Origin: an uncultured Prevotellaceae bacterium
Lineage (GTDB): Bacteria; Bacteroidota; Bacteroidia; Bacteroidales; Bacteroidaceae
DNA: 64,000 bases
Assembly: GCA_947304115.1 (NCBI GenBank)
Contig: CAMZAE010000001.1
Location: 124,001-188,000 of the forward strand
Direction of reading: 5' to 3'
Made by a program: the position numbers and the translations under genes
Notes under the pieces: model-generated
The model's database searches: none
What the model saw: only the letters and a program-made list of their open reading frames with translations
Told to the model about the DNA's origin: nothing
In this document: positions 49,094 through 58,815 of the stretch, piece by piece
Position numbering within the stretch: position 1 is the first letter of the stretch
Layout of the letters: the number at the start of each line of letters is the position of its first letter

Positions 49094-50553
49094 GGCATAC
49101 TTTCTGCATCATATTCTTTGCTCTTCTATCCTCCACAACAGATGCAGGAATAATAAGAGTCTGTACTCAGCAAGACTTCGACCTCCTGAGCGTAAGTATC
49201 CTTGATGCCATAAAAAAAGGAGAGAAGGACATTGTCGTGGAAATAGAAGCTCGTGAACTGACCTTTGCCGACAACCAGATTTCCCTGACAAGCGTCAAAC
49301 GCGATGATGTCAGCATCTCTATTCATGGGAAAGGGGTAAAGATAATGAGCCAGGGACATTATGTAAAAAAAGTGAGCAATCCATCCTATATGTATTTGAA
49401 GAACGGCAAATACTTCAATCCCTGGACAGAGTTCCAACAGCTTCAAGACACGATATCCATTATAGACAAGCCATCGCATCTGTGCCTCATCACAACTCCC
49501 GTGAAGAACAAGAAGAACAAACATCCTCAGAACAAGCACATCAACTACACATGCTGGTACACGTCCAGGACAAGTCCAATCAAAGAAATCAGCAAGAAAC
49601 GGATTACGTTTGACGCAGGAGACTGGGCTGTGGCTCGAAAGGAGAAGTCCCTCAACGTGAACATGGATTACTCCTATGCAAAGAAGTATCCACGTTACCG
49701 CCTGTTTGGGACAAAAAAGATAAAGGGCAAGATATACGAATGCACGGCCTCAACTTTGCTTAAGCTGGCCTTTTGCAACTTCAAGAGTTTTAGCATAGAC
49801 AGCATCAACGCCACAGGCTGCACAAATGAGAATGCCCTTATCATGGTCAACCAATGCCGAGCAAACTTTATAACCATTTCCGGCAGCACCTTCAGTTGCA
49901 TCGGAGGTTCCGTCCTTATTGATAGAAGATCGACAAATGTCTGCTTCACGGGCAACAAGGTTGATGCATTCGTGGGATATGGCATACAGAGCGAAGTGGG
50001 AAGTGTAGGAGCCAAAGTAACGAACAACACTTTCACAAACTGCACATTAGGGATGACGAATGGTTTTGCCATACAGATGCGAAGCAAAGACTTCATTGTC
50101 AGCGGCAACACCATTTCCGATTTCTGCTACGGCGGCATTGGCGTTGGTATCTGGGCAGGAACAAAAACCGAAGACAAATGCAGCGGAATAGTCAAGGACA
50201 ACGAGCTGTTCCTCACCCCACAGTTCCTGAGCAACACAAGTCAGAATACTCTGATGGACAGCGGCGCTATCTACACATGGACGAGAAGCGACGGCATTAC
50301 CATAAACCAAAACTACATCCATGACATATCCGGCATCAAAGATAATCGCGGCATCTTCCTGGACGACGGAACAAAGAATGTCACCCTATCCGAGAACAAG
50401 ATTGAACGGATAGAGAACAGCTACGACATTGACCTCAGGTGGAGTGAGATGTACAAAGAGAAAGTGCCTGACCACAACACGGGTAATCGGATGCTCAACA
50501 ACCAAACGACCGGAAAAGTTCGCTTCGAAACACAAAAGCCAAAGAAGAAATGA
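49090..50553 (+). CDS. Secreted right-handed parallel beta-helix protein
   Basis: Signal peptide; short beta-helix coils (NVCFTGNKVDAFVGYGIQSEVGSVGAKVTNNTFTNCTLGM, FIVSGNTISDFCYGGIGVGIW). Confidence 0.85.
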   Translation: MRHTFCIIFFALLSSTTDAGIIRVCTQQDFDLLSVSILDAIKKGEKDIVVEIEARELTFADNQISLTSVKRDDVSISIHGKGVKIMSQGHYVKKVSNPSYMYLKNGKYFNPWTEFQQLQDTISIIDKPSHLCLITTPVKNKKNKHPQNKHINYTCWYTSRTSPIKEISKKRITFDAGDWAVARKEKSLNVNMDYSYAKKYPRYRLFGTKKIKGKIYECTASTLLKLAFCNFKSFSIDSINATGCTNENALIMVNQCRANFITISGSTFSCIGGSVLIDRRSTNVCFTGNKVDAFVGYGIQSEVGSVGAKVTNNTFTNCTLGMTNGFAIQMRSKDFIVSGNTISDFCYGGIGVGIWAGTKTEDKCSGIVKDNELFLTPQFLSNTSQNTLMDSGAIYTWTRSDGITINQNYIHDISGIKDNRGIFLDDGTKNVTLSENKIERIENSYDIDLRWSEMYKEKVPDHNTGNRMLNNQTTGKVRFETQKPKKK

Positions 50554-51662
50554 AGAAAAAAAGGTTGCTCATATTTCATCCTTATCTTGCAACGTATCGC
50601 GTTGACTTATACAACAAACTCAATAAGAATTATGAACTGGAGGTTCTGCTGACCGGTGCACAAGCAGAATTAGATGACTTAGGATTCAATCTGGCAGATG
50701 TCAATGCCAAGGCAGAATTCAAATATACCTATTTCAATAAAGCCGCATACCTCGGACGTCACCCCATGTCCACAATCTTCTGGAAAAAGATAAAGGAATT
50801 CCATCCTGACATTGTGCTCGCCCATGAATACGGCATTAACACTCTGGCAGCAATTTTTGCAAAGCCTTTCTGCAATTATAAATTGTATCTGACATGCGAC
50901 GACAATGAGCAAATGGCGATGGAATACAGTCGGACAAGACGTTTGCTTCGCAAATATGTCGTCAGTCATGTCGATGGCTTCGTTTGTGTCAATCCCAATA
51001 CTGTCGAATATCTTAGGAACACATTCAAAGGCAAGAAGTGCCGGTTCTCGTATTTCCCGATTATTCAAAATGATGAAGTTCTGGCTTCTAAAATCTCAGA
51101 AGCTGAAGGCAAGGCACAGGAATACGAGACAATATACAAGCTTAAAGATAAGAAGGTCTTATTGTTTGTCGGAAGATTAGAACCTGTAAAGTGTATCAGC
51201 CTGGCTATTGATGCCTTTAAGACTGTGTGCAGGGATGATTGTCGTTTTGTGATAGTGGGAGGAGGCCAGTTGGAATACCAACTTAAAAAGCAAGTTGCTG
51301 ATTCTGGTCTTACAGAGTATGTGATGTTCACAGGTCCATTAAGCGGTCTTGACCTATACGGGTGGTATCGTCTCTCTAAATTGTTTGTCCTCCCCAGCGA
51401 CCATGAAGCATTCGGAGCAGTGGTAAACGAAGCTCTCGTTGGCGGTTGCCGCGTTATTGTCAGCGACCATTGCGGCGCGTCTGCCCTTGTGAATGAGAAC
51501 AATGGAACTGTCTTTGAAAGCGGGAACAGGCAACAATTGGAAGTGGCTTTAGATAAAGAGTTCTCTTCTATGCCTTCCATTAAATCACATGTAAGTAAAA
51601 TGCCTAAATCCTTTTCAGACTTTTATAAGGACTTTATCGAGCTGATAGATTCCGAGGCATAA
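50550..51662 (+). CDS. Glycosyltransferase family 4
   Basis: KVLLFVGRLEPVKCISLAIDAFKTV, VLPSDHEAFGAVVNEALVGGCRVIVSDHCGA. Confidence 0.9.
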   Translation: MKKKRLLIFHPYLATYRVDLYNKLNKNYELEVLLTGAQAELDDLGFNLADVNAKAEFKYTYFNKAAYLGRHPMSTIFWKKIKEFHPDIVLAHEYGINTLAAIFAKPFCNYKLYLTCDDNEQMAMEYSRTRRLLRKYVVSHVDGFVCVNPNTVEYLRNTFKGKKCRFSYFPIIQNDEVLASKISEAEGKAQEYETIYKLKDKKVLLFVGRLEPVKCISLAIDAFKTVCRDDCRFVIVGGGQLEYQLKKQVADSGLTEYVMFTGPLSGLDLYGWYRLSKLFVLPSDHEAFGAVVNEALVGGCRVIVSDHCGASALVNENNGTVFESGNRQQLEVALDKEFSSMPSIKSHVSKMPKSFSDFYKDFIELIDSEA

Positions 51663-51682
51663 ATAAGTAAGACACTAATAAT

Positions 51683-52279
51683 ATGAATAAGGAAATCACG
51701 AACCTTCGCCCTGGGCGTTCTGCCTTTATGTTCAGGATACGTGCCGTCGCTAATGTGTTTAGGAACTTAATATGGTTCCATTTCCTTTGCCCATACATGA
51801 AGAAGTCAGGGCTTGTGCGCATTCCCATGAACTGTGACATCTGGTCTCCCCACAAAGACATTACGTTTGGGCATAGGGTTCAGTTTGGCTACAACTGCGT
51901 CATAGCATGTGACATAGAGTTCAAGAACAGCATTCTCTGTGCAAAAAGCGTAAGCTTCGTCGGCAAGGACGACCACAGCACCGACATCCCACAGCAACTC
52001 ATCTGGGATTCTTCCAGGGGAGACACAGCAAAAACGATTGTCGGCAATGACACTTGGATAGGTCATGGTGCTATCATCCTGGCCGGAGTAAAGATAGGCG
52101 ACGGTGCTATTGTCGCTGCAGGCTCTGTGGTGACAAGAGACGTAGAACCCTGTACGATTGTTGCCGGCGTACCTGCCAAAAAGGTTAAGGACAGATTTGC
52201 CACCGAAGAGGAAAAGGCTGCACACCTCAAATACATTGAGTCATACGTCGCAAGCCTAATTCACAAACAAGTCTCTTGA
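51683..52279 (+). CDS. Hexapeptide-repeat acetyltransferase
   Basis: [55 protein letters not shown]. Confidence 0.92.
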   Translation: MNKEITNLRPGRSAFMFRIRAVANVFRNLIWFHFLCPYMKKSGLVRIPMNCDIWSPHKDITFGHRVQFGYNCVIACDIEFKNSILCAKSVSFVGKDDHSTDIPQQLIWDSSRGDTAKTIVGNDTWIGHGAIILAGVKIGDGAIVAAGSVVTRDVEPCTIVAGVPAKKVKDRFATEEEKAAHLKYIESYVASLIHKQVS

Positions 52280-52300
52280 TTATACCTTCTCGATGGACAA

Positions 52301-54388
52301 CTAATTGTAGCCCATCTGTTTGTCCATAAGCTCGATTTTGTCGCGTATCCATTGACGAACCCTTTCAACGCTGTCTTGCACACCGCCCTCATAGGGGAAA
52401 CTTGAATAGAACTTTTTGAATGGGGCGCCTACAAAGTTATCGGGACGTGCAACAGAGGTGTCATCTTTTACCACAGTGATATCCTGTGTCGCACGGAACA
52501 GATAGAAACTGCAATGTCCGTCGTATATTGTATCTCCTGCCTTGTATTTTCCCGGTTTGACAGTCATGTCCTGCCACCATAAGCCATCGTCCTCACCCGG
52601 CGCGTGACCGATATTGTTGTCTTGCAATGAAATATAGTATCGGTTATTATGCTTGCATGCTACACCCGATGAGTATTTTTTCCCCCTTAACCAGTTACTT
52701 GACGCTTCAGAATAGGTAATGTATGACACATTCTGCCATTCCCACCTGTCATCTATTTCTGGATTTCTGTCGCCGGGCGTTTCAGACCATCTTACCTTTT
52801 CCCTTTCGTAGTTCAAAGTCCCGATACTGTCAATCCATTTTTTCATTAGATTCCAAATTGTCTCATAAGAAATGGCACCTGCCTCTCTCAACTGCCGGTA
52901 ACGGGCTTTCATATCGCCGAGATAGTACGCCCAAACGTATCCGGCTGGCGTACTGAGCGACTTGCCGACGATGGTCTGCGCGGGTTTTAGGATATAGAAG
53001 CCCGTCGTAGAATGCACACCAAAACTTGAATCCAAATCATAAGGGTTGACATACCACCTCACTTTGCCGTCAATTTCGCCCCATGTTGTCCATTGCCAGT
53101 TCTTCGCCGTCCCATCCCAATTTTGGAGAATGTTCAAGAAAATGACATAGTCAATAAGGTACTCCATAGAGAATCGCCGTTCTATTTCCGATCTTAAAGT
53201 GGTCAGTGCTTCATCCTTGTTGTTTCCGGAGGCAGAATTATAGGCATTCTCAAACTGCTCGATTTCTTCCATGTATTTGCTCAATGCCACAATTTGGCTC
53301 TTCACCATTGCAGAATTGGTGCAACTGACATCGTTATTGTTGTAATACGGAGAGTCCGCTCCCATCAGTTCGGTGGGTTTGTCACCATCGTATGGTTCAC
53401 CATTCTGACACATCAACGTCCATTTGCTCGGTTTTGGGTCGGGATTTCTCACTTCAAAGGATGTCCAAGAAATGTTACCCTTCCAAATTTGATCGGTTCC
53501 CAAGGTGCCGTCAATATGTATGTGACTGGTGTTATTGCGGTTCATATTGTAGTTGTCTCTATGCTTCTTCAACTGCCAACTATATATGCCGTAAAACTTG
53601 CTGTTTAGGAACACTGCGCAGGGAAAGCCGTCCGGATAACATCGAGCATACTCGTCTTCAAGTCCATAATCCATGAACGGAAGCCGGCGACCTGCGGGCT
53701 TATTCTCCATGAACTTGTCGTAAAGCTTGTAGCCTACAGGACATTCCCCTTTCGTAAAACTGGTGTAGAAGGCCTTGAAGTGGAATGCGTCTTGCGTCAC
53801 CCAGTTGCCTATTACGATGTCTGTCGTTTTATTTCCTTTCCAATCATCCTCGCAGAACTTCACAGAGAAACCTTTCTTAACAAATACCGTCGAGGCGTTA
53901 CCTTGCAGTTTCACGATGGCTTTCTTCTTAAACCTAATCCCGTCAACACCTGTCAGAACCTCCACCCAAGCATGTGCTTCAATGTTCTTCTGAACCGGCA
54001 TGGCGTCTATTCCCATAATATTGATGATGGCAAGGCGAGGCTGTTCGGGAACAGAAATATAATTCGAGTCGTCCATTGAGTTTTCAACATAGTCCTCTCT
54101 GCCGAATGAAACACTGTCAATGAGGTTCAATGGCATCCTGAACTTGGCGTTCACCCCACCCATGTATATATAACTAAAGCACTGGGAATTATCCATTGAT
54201 TCTGACTTCTCTTCAGCAAACACTATGCTGTCAACTTCCGAACAGAAGAAGATGTCCCTGGTGCCGTCCTTTCGAAAAACAGAAAAAGCGTCATCCGGCA
54301 CTTGAGAAAAAGAATCAACACTGCACATCATACAAACAGTCATAAGACATATTGTAGAAATTACAGAAAAGACATGTTTGTTCTTCAT
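52301..54388 (-). CDS. CotH-kinase-family protein with apparent CBM5/12-like insertion
   Basis: KLQGNASTVFVKKGFSVKFCED, FLNSKFYGIYSWQLKKHRDNYNM, WYVNPYDLDSSFG; insert WLRGKKYSSGVACKHNNRYYISLQDNNIGHAPGEDDGLWW. Confidence 0.85.
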   Translation of the reverse strand: MKNKHVFSVISTICLMTVCMMCSVDSFSQVPDDAFSVFRKDGTRDIFFCSEVDSIVFAEEKSESMDNSQCFSYIYMGGVNAKFRMPLNLIDSVSFGREDYVENSMDDSNYISVPEQPRLAIINIMGIDAMPVQKNIEAHAWVEVLTGVDGIRFKKKAIVKLQGNASTVFVKKGFSVKFCEDDWKGNKTTDIVIGNWVTQDAFHFKAFYTSFTKGECPVGYKLYDKFMENKPAGRRLPFMDYGLEDEYARCYPDGFPCAVFLNSKFYGIYSWQLKKHRDNYNMNRNNTSHIHIDGTLGTDQIWKGNISWTSFEVRNPDPKPSKWTLMCQNGEPYDGDKPTELMGADSPYYNNNDVSCTNSAMVKSQIVALSKYMEEIEQFENAYNSASGNNKDEALTTLRSEIERRFSMEYLIDYVIFLNILQNWDGTAKNWQWTTWGEIDGKVRWYVNPYDLDSSFGVHSTTGFYILKPAQTIVGKSLSTPAGYVWAYYLGDMKARYRQLREAGAISYETIWNLMKKWIDSIGTLNYEREKVRWSETPGDRNPEIDDRWEWQNVSYITYSEASSNWLRGKKYSSGVACKHNNRYYISLQDNNIGHAPGEDDGLWWQDMTVKPGKYKAGDTIYDGHCSFYLFRATQDITVVKDDTSVARPDNFVGAPFKKFYSSFPYEGGVQDSVERVRQWIRDKIELMDKQMGYN

Positions 54389-54434
54389 CTTCTTAAATCC
54401 GGTTTAGGGTATCTCGTAAAACCAGAAGTAAGGT

Positions 54435-55262
54435 TTATTCCTCCTTCTTTTTCATCGTACGCTTGCGAGTGGTCTTCTTCGTAGCCTCCTGGTTCTCGGA
54501 AGGCAGTCCTGCAAGTTCGCGGTCAATCATAATGCGACCACAATACTCGCAAACGATAATCTTCTTGCGACTACGGATGTCAAGCTGGCGCTGGGGCGGA
54601 ATCTTGTTGAAGCAACCGCAGCAGGCGTCGCGCTGTACGGAGACGATGCCCAAGCCATTGCGGCTGTTGCGGCGGATGCGCTTGAAGGCGTTGAGCAGAC
54701 GCGGTTCGATGGTTATCTCCAGATTCTTGGCACGTTCACGGAGTTTTTCTTCCTCGGCCTTCGTTTCACTGACAATTTCCTCCAGTTCTTCTTTCTTCGT
54801 TTCGAGAAGCACGCGGCGGTCGTTGACCTCAAGATTGCAACGTGTCATCTCGGCAGTCTTTGCCTCGACAATTTCCTTTGCTTCACGAATCTTTTTCTCG
54901 TGGAGTTGATTGTCCAGCTCTGCATATTCCACCTGTTTTGTCAGACTGTCGTACTCGCGGTTGTTGCGGACATTGTCCATCTGCGTGGTGTAGCGCTCAA
55001 TGTTGGTCTTGTTTTCCGCTATTTTGCCATTACGCTCGTTGATCTCGCGCTTCAGTTCTGCGATGTCGGCACCAATCTTTTCAATACGGGTTGTCATGCC
55101 TTCGATTTCATCCTCAAGGTCTTGCACCTCAAGAGGTAATTCTCCGCGAAGTGTCTTGATACTGTCAATTTCCGAGAGCATACTCTGCAGAGCATACAGG
55201 TTCTTAAGCTTTTCTTCCACGCTATACTCAGCGGGAGCTTTCTTTACTTTTTCTTTTGCCAT
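54435..55262 (-). CDS. Coiled-coil zinc-ribbon (C4) protein
   Basis: Long coiled coil followed by CCGCFNKIPPQRQLDIRSRKKIIVCEYCGRIM. Confidence 0.88.
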   Translation of the reverse strand: MAKEKVKKAPAEYSVEEKLKNLYALQSMLSEIDSIKTLRGELPLEVQDLEDEIEGMTTRIEKIGADIAELKREINERNGKIAENKTNIERYTTQMDNVRNNREYDSLTKQVEYAELDNQLHEKKIREAKEIVEAKTAEMTRCNLEVNDRRVLLETKKEELEEIVSETKAEEEKLRERAKNLEITIEPRLLNAFKRIRRNSRNGLGIVSVQRDACCGCFNKIPPQRQLDIRSRKKIIVCEYCGRIMIDRELAGLPSENQEATKKTTRKRTMKKKEE

Positions 55263-55271
55263 AACTATATA

Positions 55272-55296
55272 TTTACTATTTGACGATTTACAATTT
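55272..55296. repeat. Dispersed intergenic repeat TTTACTATTTGACGATTTACAATTT
   Basis: Identical 25-mer also at 11905-11929; shorter versions at 16388-16404 and near 58799. Confidence 0.85.
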
Positions 55297-55324
55297 TCTA
55301 TTTATTTATCTTCACTCTTCATGC

Positions 55325-56140
55325 CTAAAGGTACTTTATCGGATTCGTGCAGACTGTCGTCTTAAAAAGCGGCAACCTGGGACACTTCTCGCCTATTACC
55401 TGATTAAAAATGTCCATTGTATATTGCTCGCTCTGATAATGTCCGAGCACACCTATCTGTATCTGTCCGTCGTGACCGAAGTACTGGTGGTAGTGCATTT
55501 CTCCCGTAAGGAAGGCATCCGCACCGGCTCGCAAGGCTTCATCCAAGAGGAAGTCCCCTGCCCCACCGCAAATGGCGACACTCTCTATGGGGCGGGCCAG
55601 CAGTTCATTATGCATCAGGCACTCCACACCAAAGGCTTGTTTCACTCTTTGCAGGAAAGCCAGCGAATCTTCTCCCTCTGGCAGATAGCCTATCACACCA
55701 GAACCCGCCTGCACGGTATGTGCTTCTTGTCCGGTACCGACGGGAACCTGTCGTGGCTGCAATAGCACGACATCCACAAGCCCAAGCCGCTCTGCCATCA
55801 TATAGTTGACACCATCCACAGCAGCATCCAGATTAGTATGGGCCGAATAGATGGCAATGTCGTTCTGCAAAGCCATTCGGACACACTTCTGCACAGCATC
55901 TGCATCAGTCAGGTGCTTTAATGCATGGAAGATGAGCGGATGGTGCGACACAATCATATTGCATCCCAAATCCTGTGCCTCTCGAATGACACTTTCGGTT
56001 ACATCAAGGCACAATAAAACCCCTGAAACTTCCGCTTCTGTCAATCCTACTTGCAAGCCAGCATTATCGTAGCTTTCCTGCAGAGGCAGAGGCGCGAAAT
56101 CTTCAAGGGCGTCGATAACGTCTTGAACTCTTACGCTCAT
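55325..56140 (-). CDS. Nif3-like dinuclear metal-centre protein
   Basis: SYDNAGLQVG, NMIVSHHPLIFHALK, AVDGVNYMMAERLGL, GEMHYHQ. Confidence 0.93.
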   Translation of the reverse strand: MSVRVQDVIDALEDFAPLPLQESYDNAGLQVGLTEAEVSGVLLCLDVTESVIREAQDLGCNMIVSHHPLIFHALKHLTDADAVQKCVRMALQNDIAIYSAHTNLDAAVDGVNYMMAERLGLVDVVLLQPRQVPVGTGQEAHTVQAGSGVIGYLPEGEDSLAFLQRVKQAFGVECLMHNELLARPIESVAICGGAGDFLLDEALRAGADAFLTGEMHYHQYFGHDGQIQIGVLGHYQSEQYTMDIFNQVIGEKCPRLPLFKTTVCTNPIKYL

Positions 56141-56275
56141 ACGAACAATGCAATTTGTTTAGAATTGCGCTGCAAAGATACAAATAAATTAAGAATTAAG
56201 AATTAAAAATTAAGAATTATTTCCTCTTTCTTCCGTTTTTCGCAATTATTCTTCAAAGAAAGCCCAAGAATGACA

Positions 56276-56560
56276 TTATCTTTCTTCACGAGCCAGACGG
56301 ATTTCCTCATTGATTTCTTCCATCGTTAGTTCTGGGCGGTCGCTTTCGGCAACAGCCCTGCGAAATGCATAGAAGTCCTTCATCACTTTGTCCTCAAACG
56401 GAAAAGCCGTGATTTTAAATGGAATACTACCGGTCTTCACCACTGCATTTGCGAAGACATTCATTGCAGCGTTAGCACTCATGCCAAACTGCTGGCAGAG
56501 TGAGTCGAAAGCGGCTTTGATGTCAGAGTCCATACGGACTGTCATAGATACTTGTGCCAT
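56276..56560 (-). CDS. RelB/DinJ-family antitoxin (no adjacent toxin)
   Basis: VSMTVRMDSDIKAAFDSLCQQFGMSANAAMNVFANAVVKTGSIPF. Confidence 0.88.
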   Translation of the reverse strand: MAQVSMTVRMDSDIKAAFDSLCQQFGMSANAAMNVFANAVVKTGSIPFKITAFPFEDKVMKDFYAFRRAVAESDRPELTMEEINEEIRLAREER

Positions 56561-56767
56561 AGTCTTATTGGTTTATTTAGTGCAAAGGTAAACATTTTGT
56601 TTCATTGTTTCATTCTGCAATCATTTTGGCGTAAATATTCGTCAAATCGCATTGCCATTAATGATTCAATAAGTTACTTTCGCCTGGGAATTAAAAGAAA
56701 AACTCTTTTTTCTTTTGTATTTAGCTCGCTTATTTGTACCTTTGCGCATCATATTACGCAGTCTTCT

Positions 56768-57844
56768 ATGCAAAACAGTCAAGTTTTCCTGCCTGCCGAG
56801 TGGCACGAACAGAGTGCTGTGCAGCTAACCTGGCCGCACAAAGCTACAGACTGGCGTTATGTCCTGAATGCTGTTACGTCTTGTTATATTGATATGACAA
56901 TGGCTTTGTCGTCGCGCGTTCACGTCATCATCGTCACGCCAAATCCCGACCAGACACACAGGCTGCTCAGAGAGCACTTGCCGATGAAGCACTTTCGGCA
57001 TATCTCATTCTGCAAAGCTCGTACCAACGACACCTGGGCACGCGATCATGGTTTCATTACGTTGCTCGCACCAGACGGCCCACGACTGCTTGACTTCAAG
57101 TTCAACGGTTGGGGGGAGAAGTTTCCTGCCAAGTTCGACAATTGCATTTGCCGAAGGATGGCTGAGAAGAAGATTGTGAAAGGGAAGTACGAAAAGCATC
57201 TTGACTTTGTCCTCGAGGGCGGCAGCATCGAGAGCGACGGCAAGGGAGCCATCCTGACCACCAGCCGATGCCTGCTCGCGCCACACCGCAACCAACCTAT
57301 GACGCAGGCACAAATCGAGGCACGTCTGCTCGAGGCGCTCCATGCCAAGCGCATTCTTTGGCTCGACCACGGCTATCTTGCAGGAGACGATACCGACTGC
57401 CACATTGACACGCTGGCCCGCTTCTGCCCCGACGACACAATTGCCTACGTGCAGTGCCTCGACAAGAATGACGAGCATTACGACGAGTTGCGTCTCATGG
57501 AGGCACAGTTGCAGGAGTTCCGCACGATGGAAGGCAAGCCGTACCGCCTCATTCCGCTACCGATGGCAAAAGCCGTCTATGACGAAGACAAGAACCGTCT
57601 GCCTGCCACATACGCTAACTTCCTCGTCATCAACGGAGCGGTTTTAATGCCCACCTACGGCGACCCCGACACAGACACCCAGGCAAAAGAACGGCTTCAG
57701 GAGGCATTCCCCAAGCACGACATCATCGGCATCGACTGCCGCATCCTCATCACCCAGCATGGCAGCCTGCATTGCTGCACAATGCAGTTCCCGAAAGATA
57801 TGAAGAATGAAGAAATTGCTACCGCCATTGACTTTATTCCCTAA
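56768..57844 (+). CDS. aguA: Agmatine deiminase family protein
   Basis: LPAEWHEQSAVQLTWPHKATDW, NDTWARDHGFI, LEGGSIESDGKGAILTT; ORF open from 56552 but ATG 56768 fits the family start. Confidence 0.9.
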   Translation: MQNSQVFLPAEWHEQSAVQLTWPHKATDWRYVLNAVTSCYIDMTMALSSRVHVIIVTPNPDQTHRLLREHLPMKHFRHISFCKARTNDTWARDHGFITLLAPDGPRLLDFKFNGWGEKFPAKFDNCICRRMAEKKIVKGKYEKHLDFVLEGGSIESDGKGAILTTSRCLLAPHRNQPMTQAQIEARLLEALHAKRILWLDHGYLAGDDTDCHIDTLARFCPDDTIAYVQCLDKNDEHYDELRLMEAQLQEFRTMEGKPYRLIPLPMAKAVYDEDKNRLPATYANFLVINGAVLMPTYGDPDTDTQAKERLQEAFPKHDIIGIDCRILITQHGSLHCCTMQFPKDMKNEEIATAIDFIP

Positions 57845-57881
57845 ACGACCAGTCCCCTAAACGACTAAACGACCAATATAA

Positions 57882-58769
57882 ATGAAAGTCGGCATCATCC
57901 AACAAAGTTGTACTGAAAGCGTTGCAGAGAACCGCAAGAAGCTTGCCGCAAGCATTGCCAAGTTAGCAAAAGACGGCGCACAGCTTGTCGTACTGCAAGA
58001 ACTGCACGACAGCCCATACTTCTGCCAAACGGAGGACACGGCAAACTTCCGCTATGCGCTTCCTATCCCCGGCGAGGCAACGGAGTTCTACGCAAAGGTG
58101 GCAAAGGACAACCGCGTCGTGCTCGTCACAAGCCTGTTCGAGCGCCGTGCCCCTGGCCTCTACCACAACACGGCTGTTGTCTTCGAGAACGACGGCAACA
58201 TAGCTGGTATGCACCGCAAGATGCACATCCCCGACGACCCTGCCTACTACGAGAAGTTCTACTTCACGCCCGGCGACCTTGGCTTCCATCCCATACAGAC
58301 AAGCCTTGGGAAGCTTGGCCTGCAGGTCTGCTGGGATCAGTGGTATCCCGAAGGCGCACGCCTTATGGCCCTTCAGGGTGCCGACCTCCTCATCTACCCC
58401 ACTGCCATCGGCTACGAGAGTAGCGATACGACCGCAGAGCAGCAACGGCAGCGCGAAGCCTGGATAACCATCCAGCGCAGTCATGCCATTGCCAACGGCA
58501 TTCCTGTCATCAGCGTCAACCGTGTCGGCCACGAACAGGACTTAAGCGGCGTGACAGGCGGCATACAGTTCTGGGGCAGCAGTTTCGTGGCAGGTCAGCA
58601 GGGCGAATTGCTCTATCAGGCAAGCGAGACAGAAGAGGAGACGGCCATCGTAGATGTTGACCTCGGACGCACCGAGACCGTCCGCCAATGGTGGCCCTTC
58701 CTGCGCGACAGGCGCATCGAGGAGTTCGCGCCCCTGGCACAAAGGTTCATTGATAATAGTTCGTTATAA
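57882..58769 (+). CDS. aguB: N-carbamoylputrescine amidase / nitrilase-family hydrolase
   Basis: VGIIQQSCTESVAENRKKL, KMHIPDDPAYYEKFYFTPGD, LGLQVCWDQWYPEGARLMALQGADLLIYPTAIG. Confidence 0.92.
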   Translation: MKVGIIQQSCTESVAENRKKLAASIAKLAKDGAQLVVLQELHDSPYFCQTEDTANFRYALPIPGEATEFYAKVAKDNRVVLVTSLFERRAPGLYHNTAVVFENDGNIAGMHRKMHIPDDPAYYEKFYFTPGDLGFHPIQTSLGKLGLQVCWDQWYPEGARLMALQGADLLIYPTAIGYESSDTTAEQQRQREAWITIQRSHAIANGIPVISVNRVGHEQDLSGVTGGIQFWGSSFVAGQQGELLYQASETEEETAIVDVDLGRTETVRQWWPFLRDRRIEEFAPLAQRFIDNSSL

Positions 58770-58815
58770 CAATATCACGTTATGACGTTATAACACCAAA
58801 TCGTAAATCGTCAAG

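Noticed and set aside
38424-54388. Capsule locus as an integrative element
   Set aside because: No integrase, transposase, tRNA or flanking direct repeats recognised; looks like a resident polysaccharide locus with an exchangeable core.
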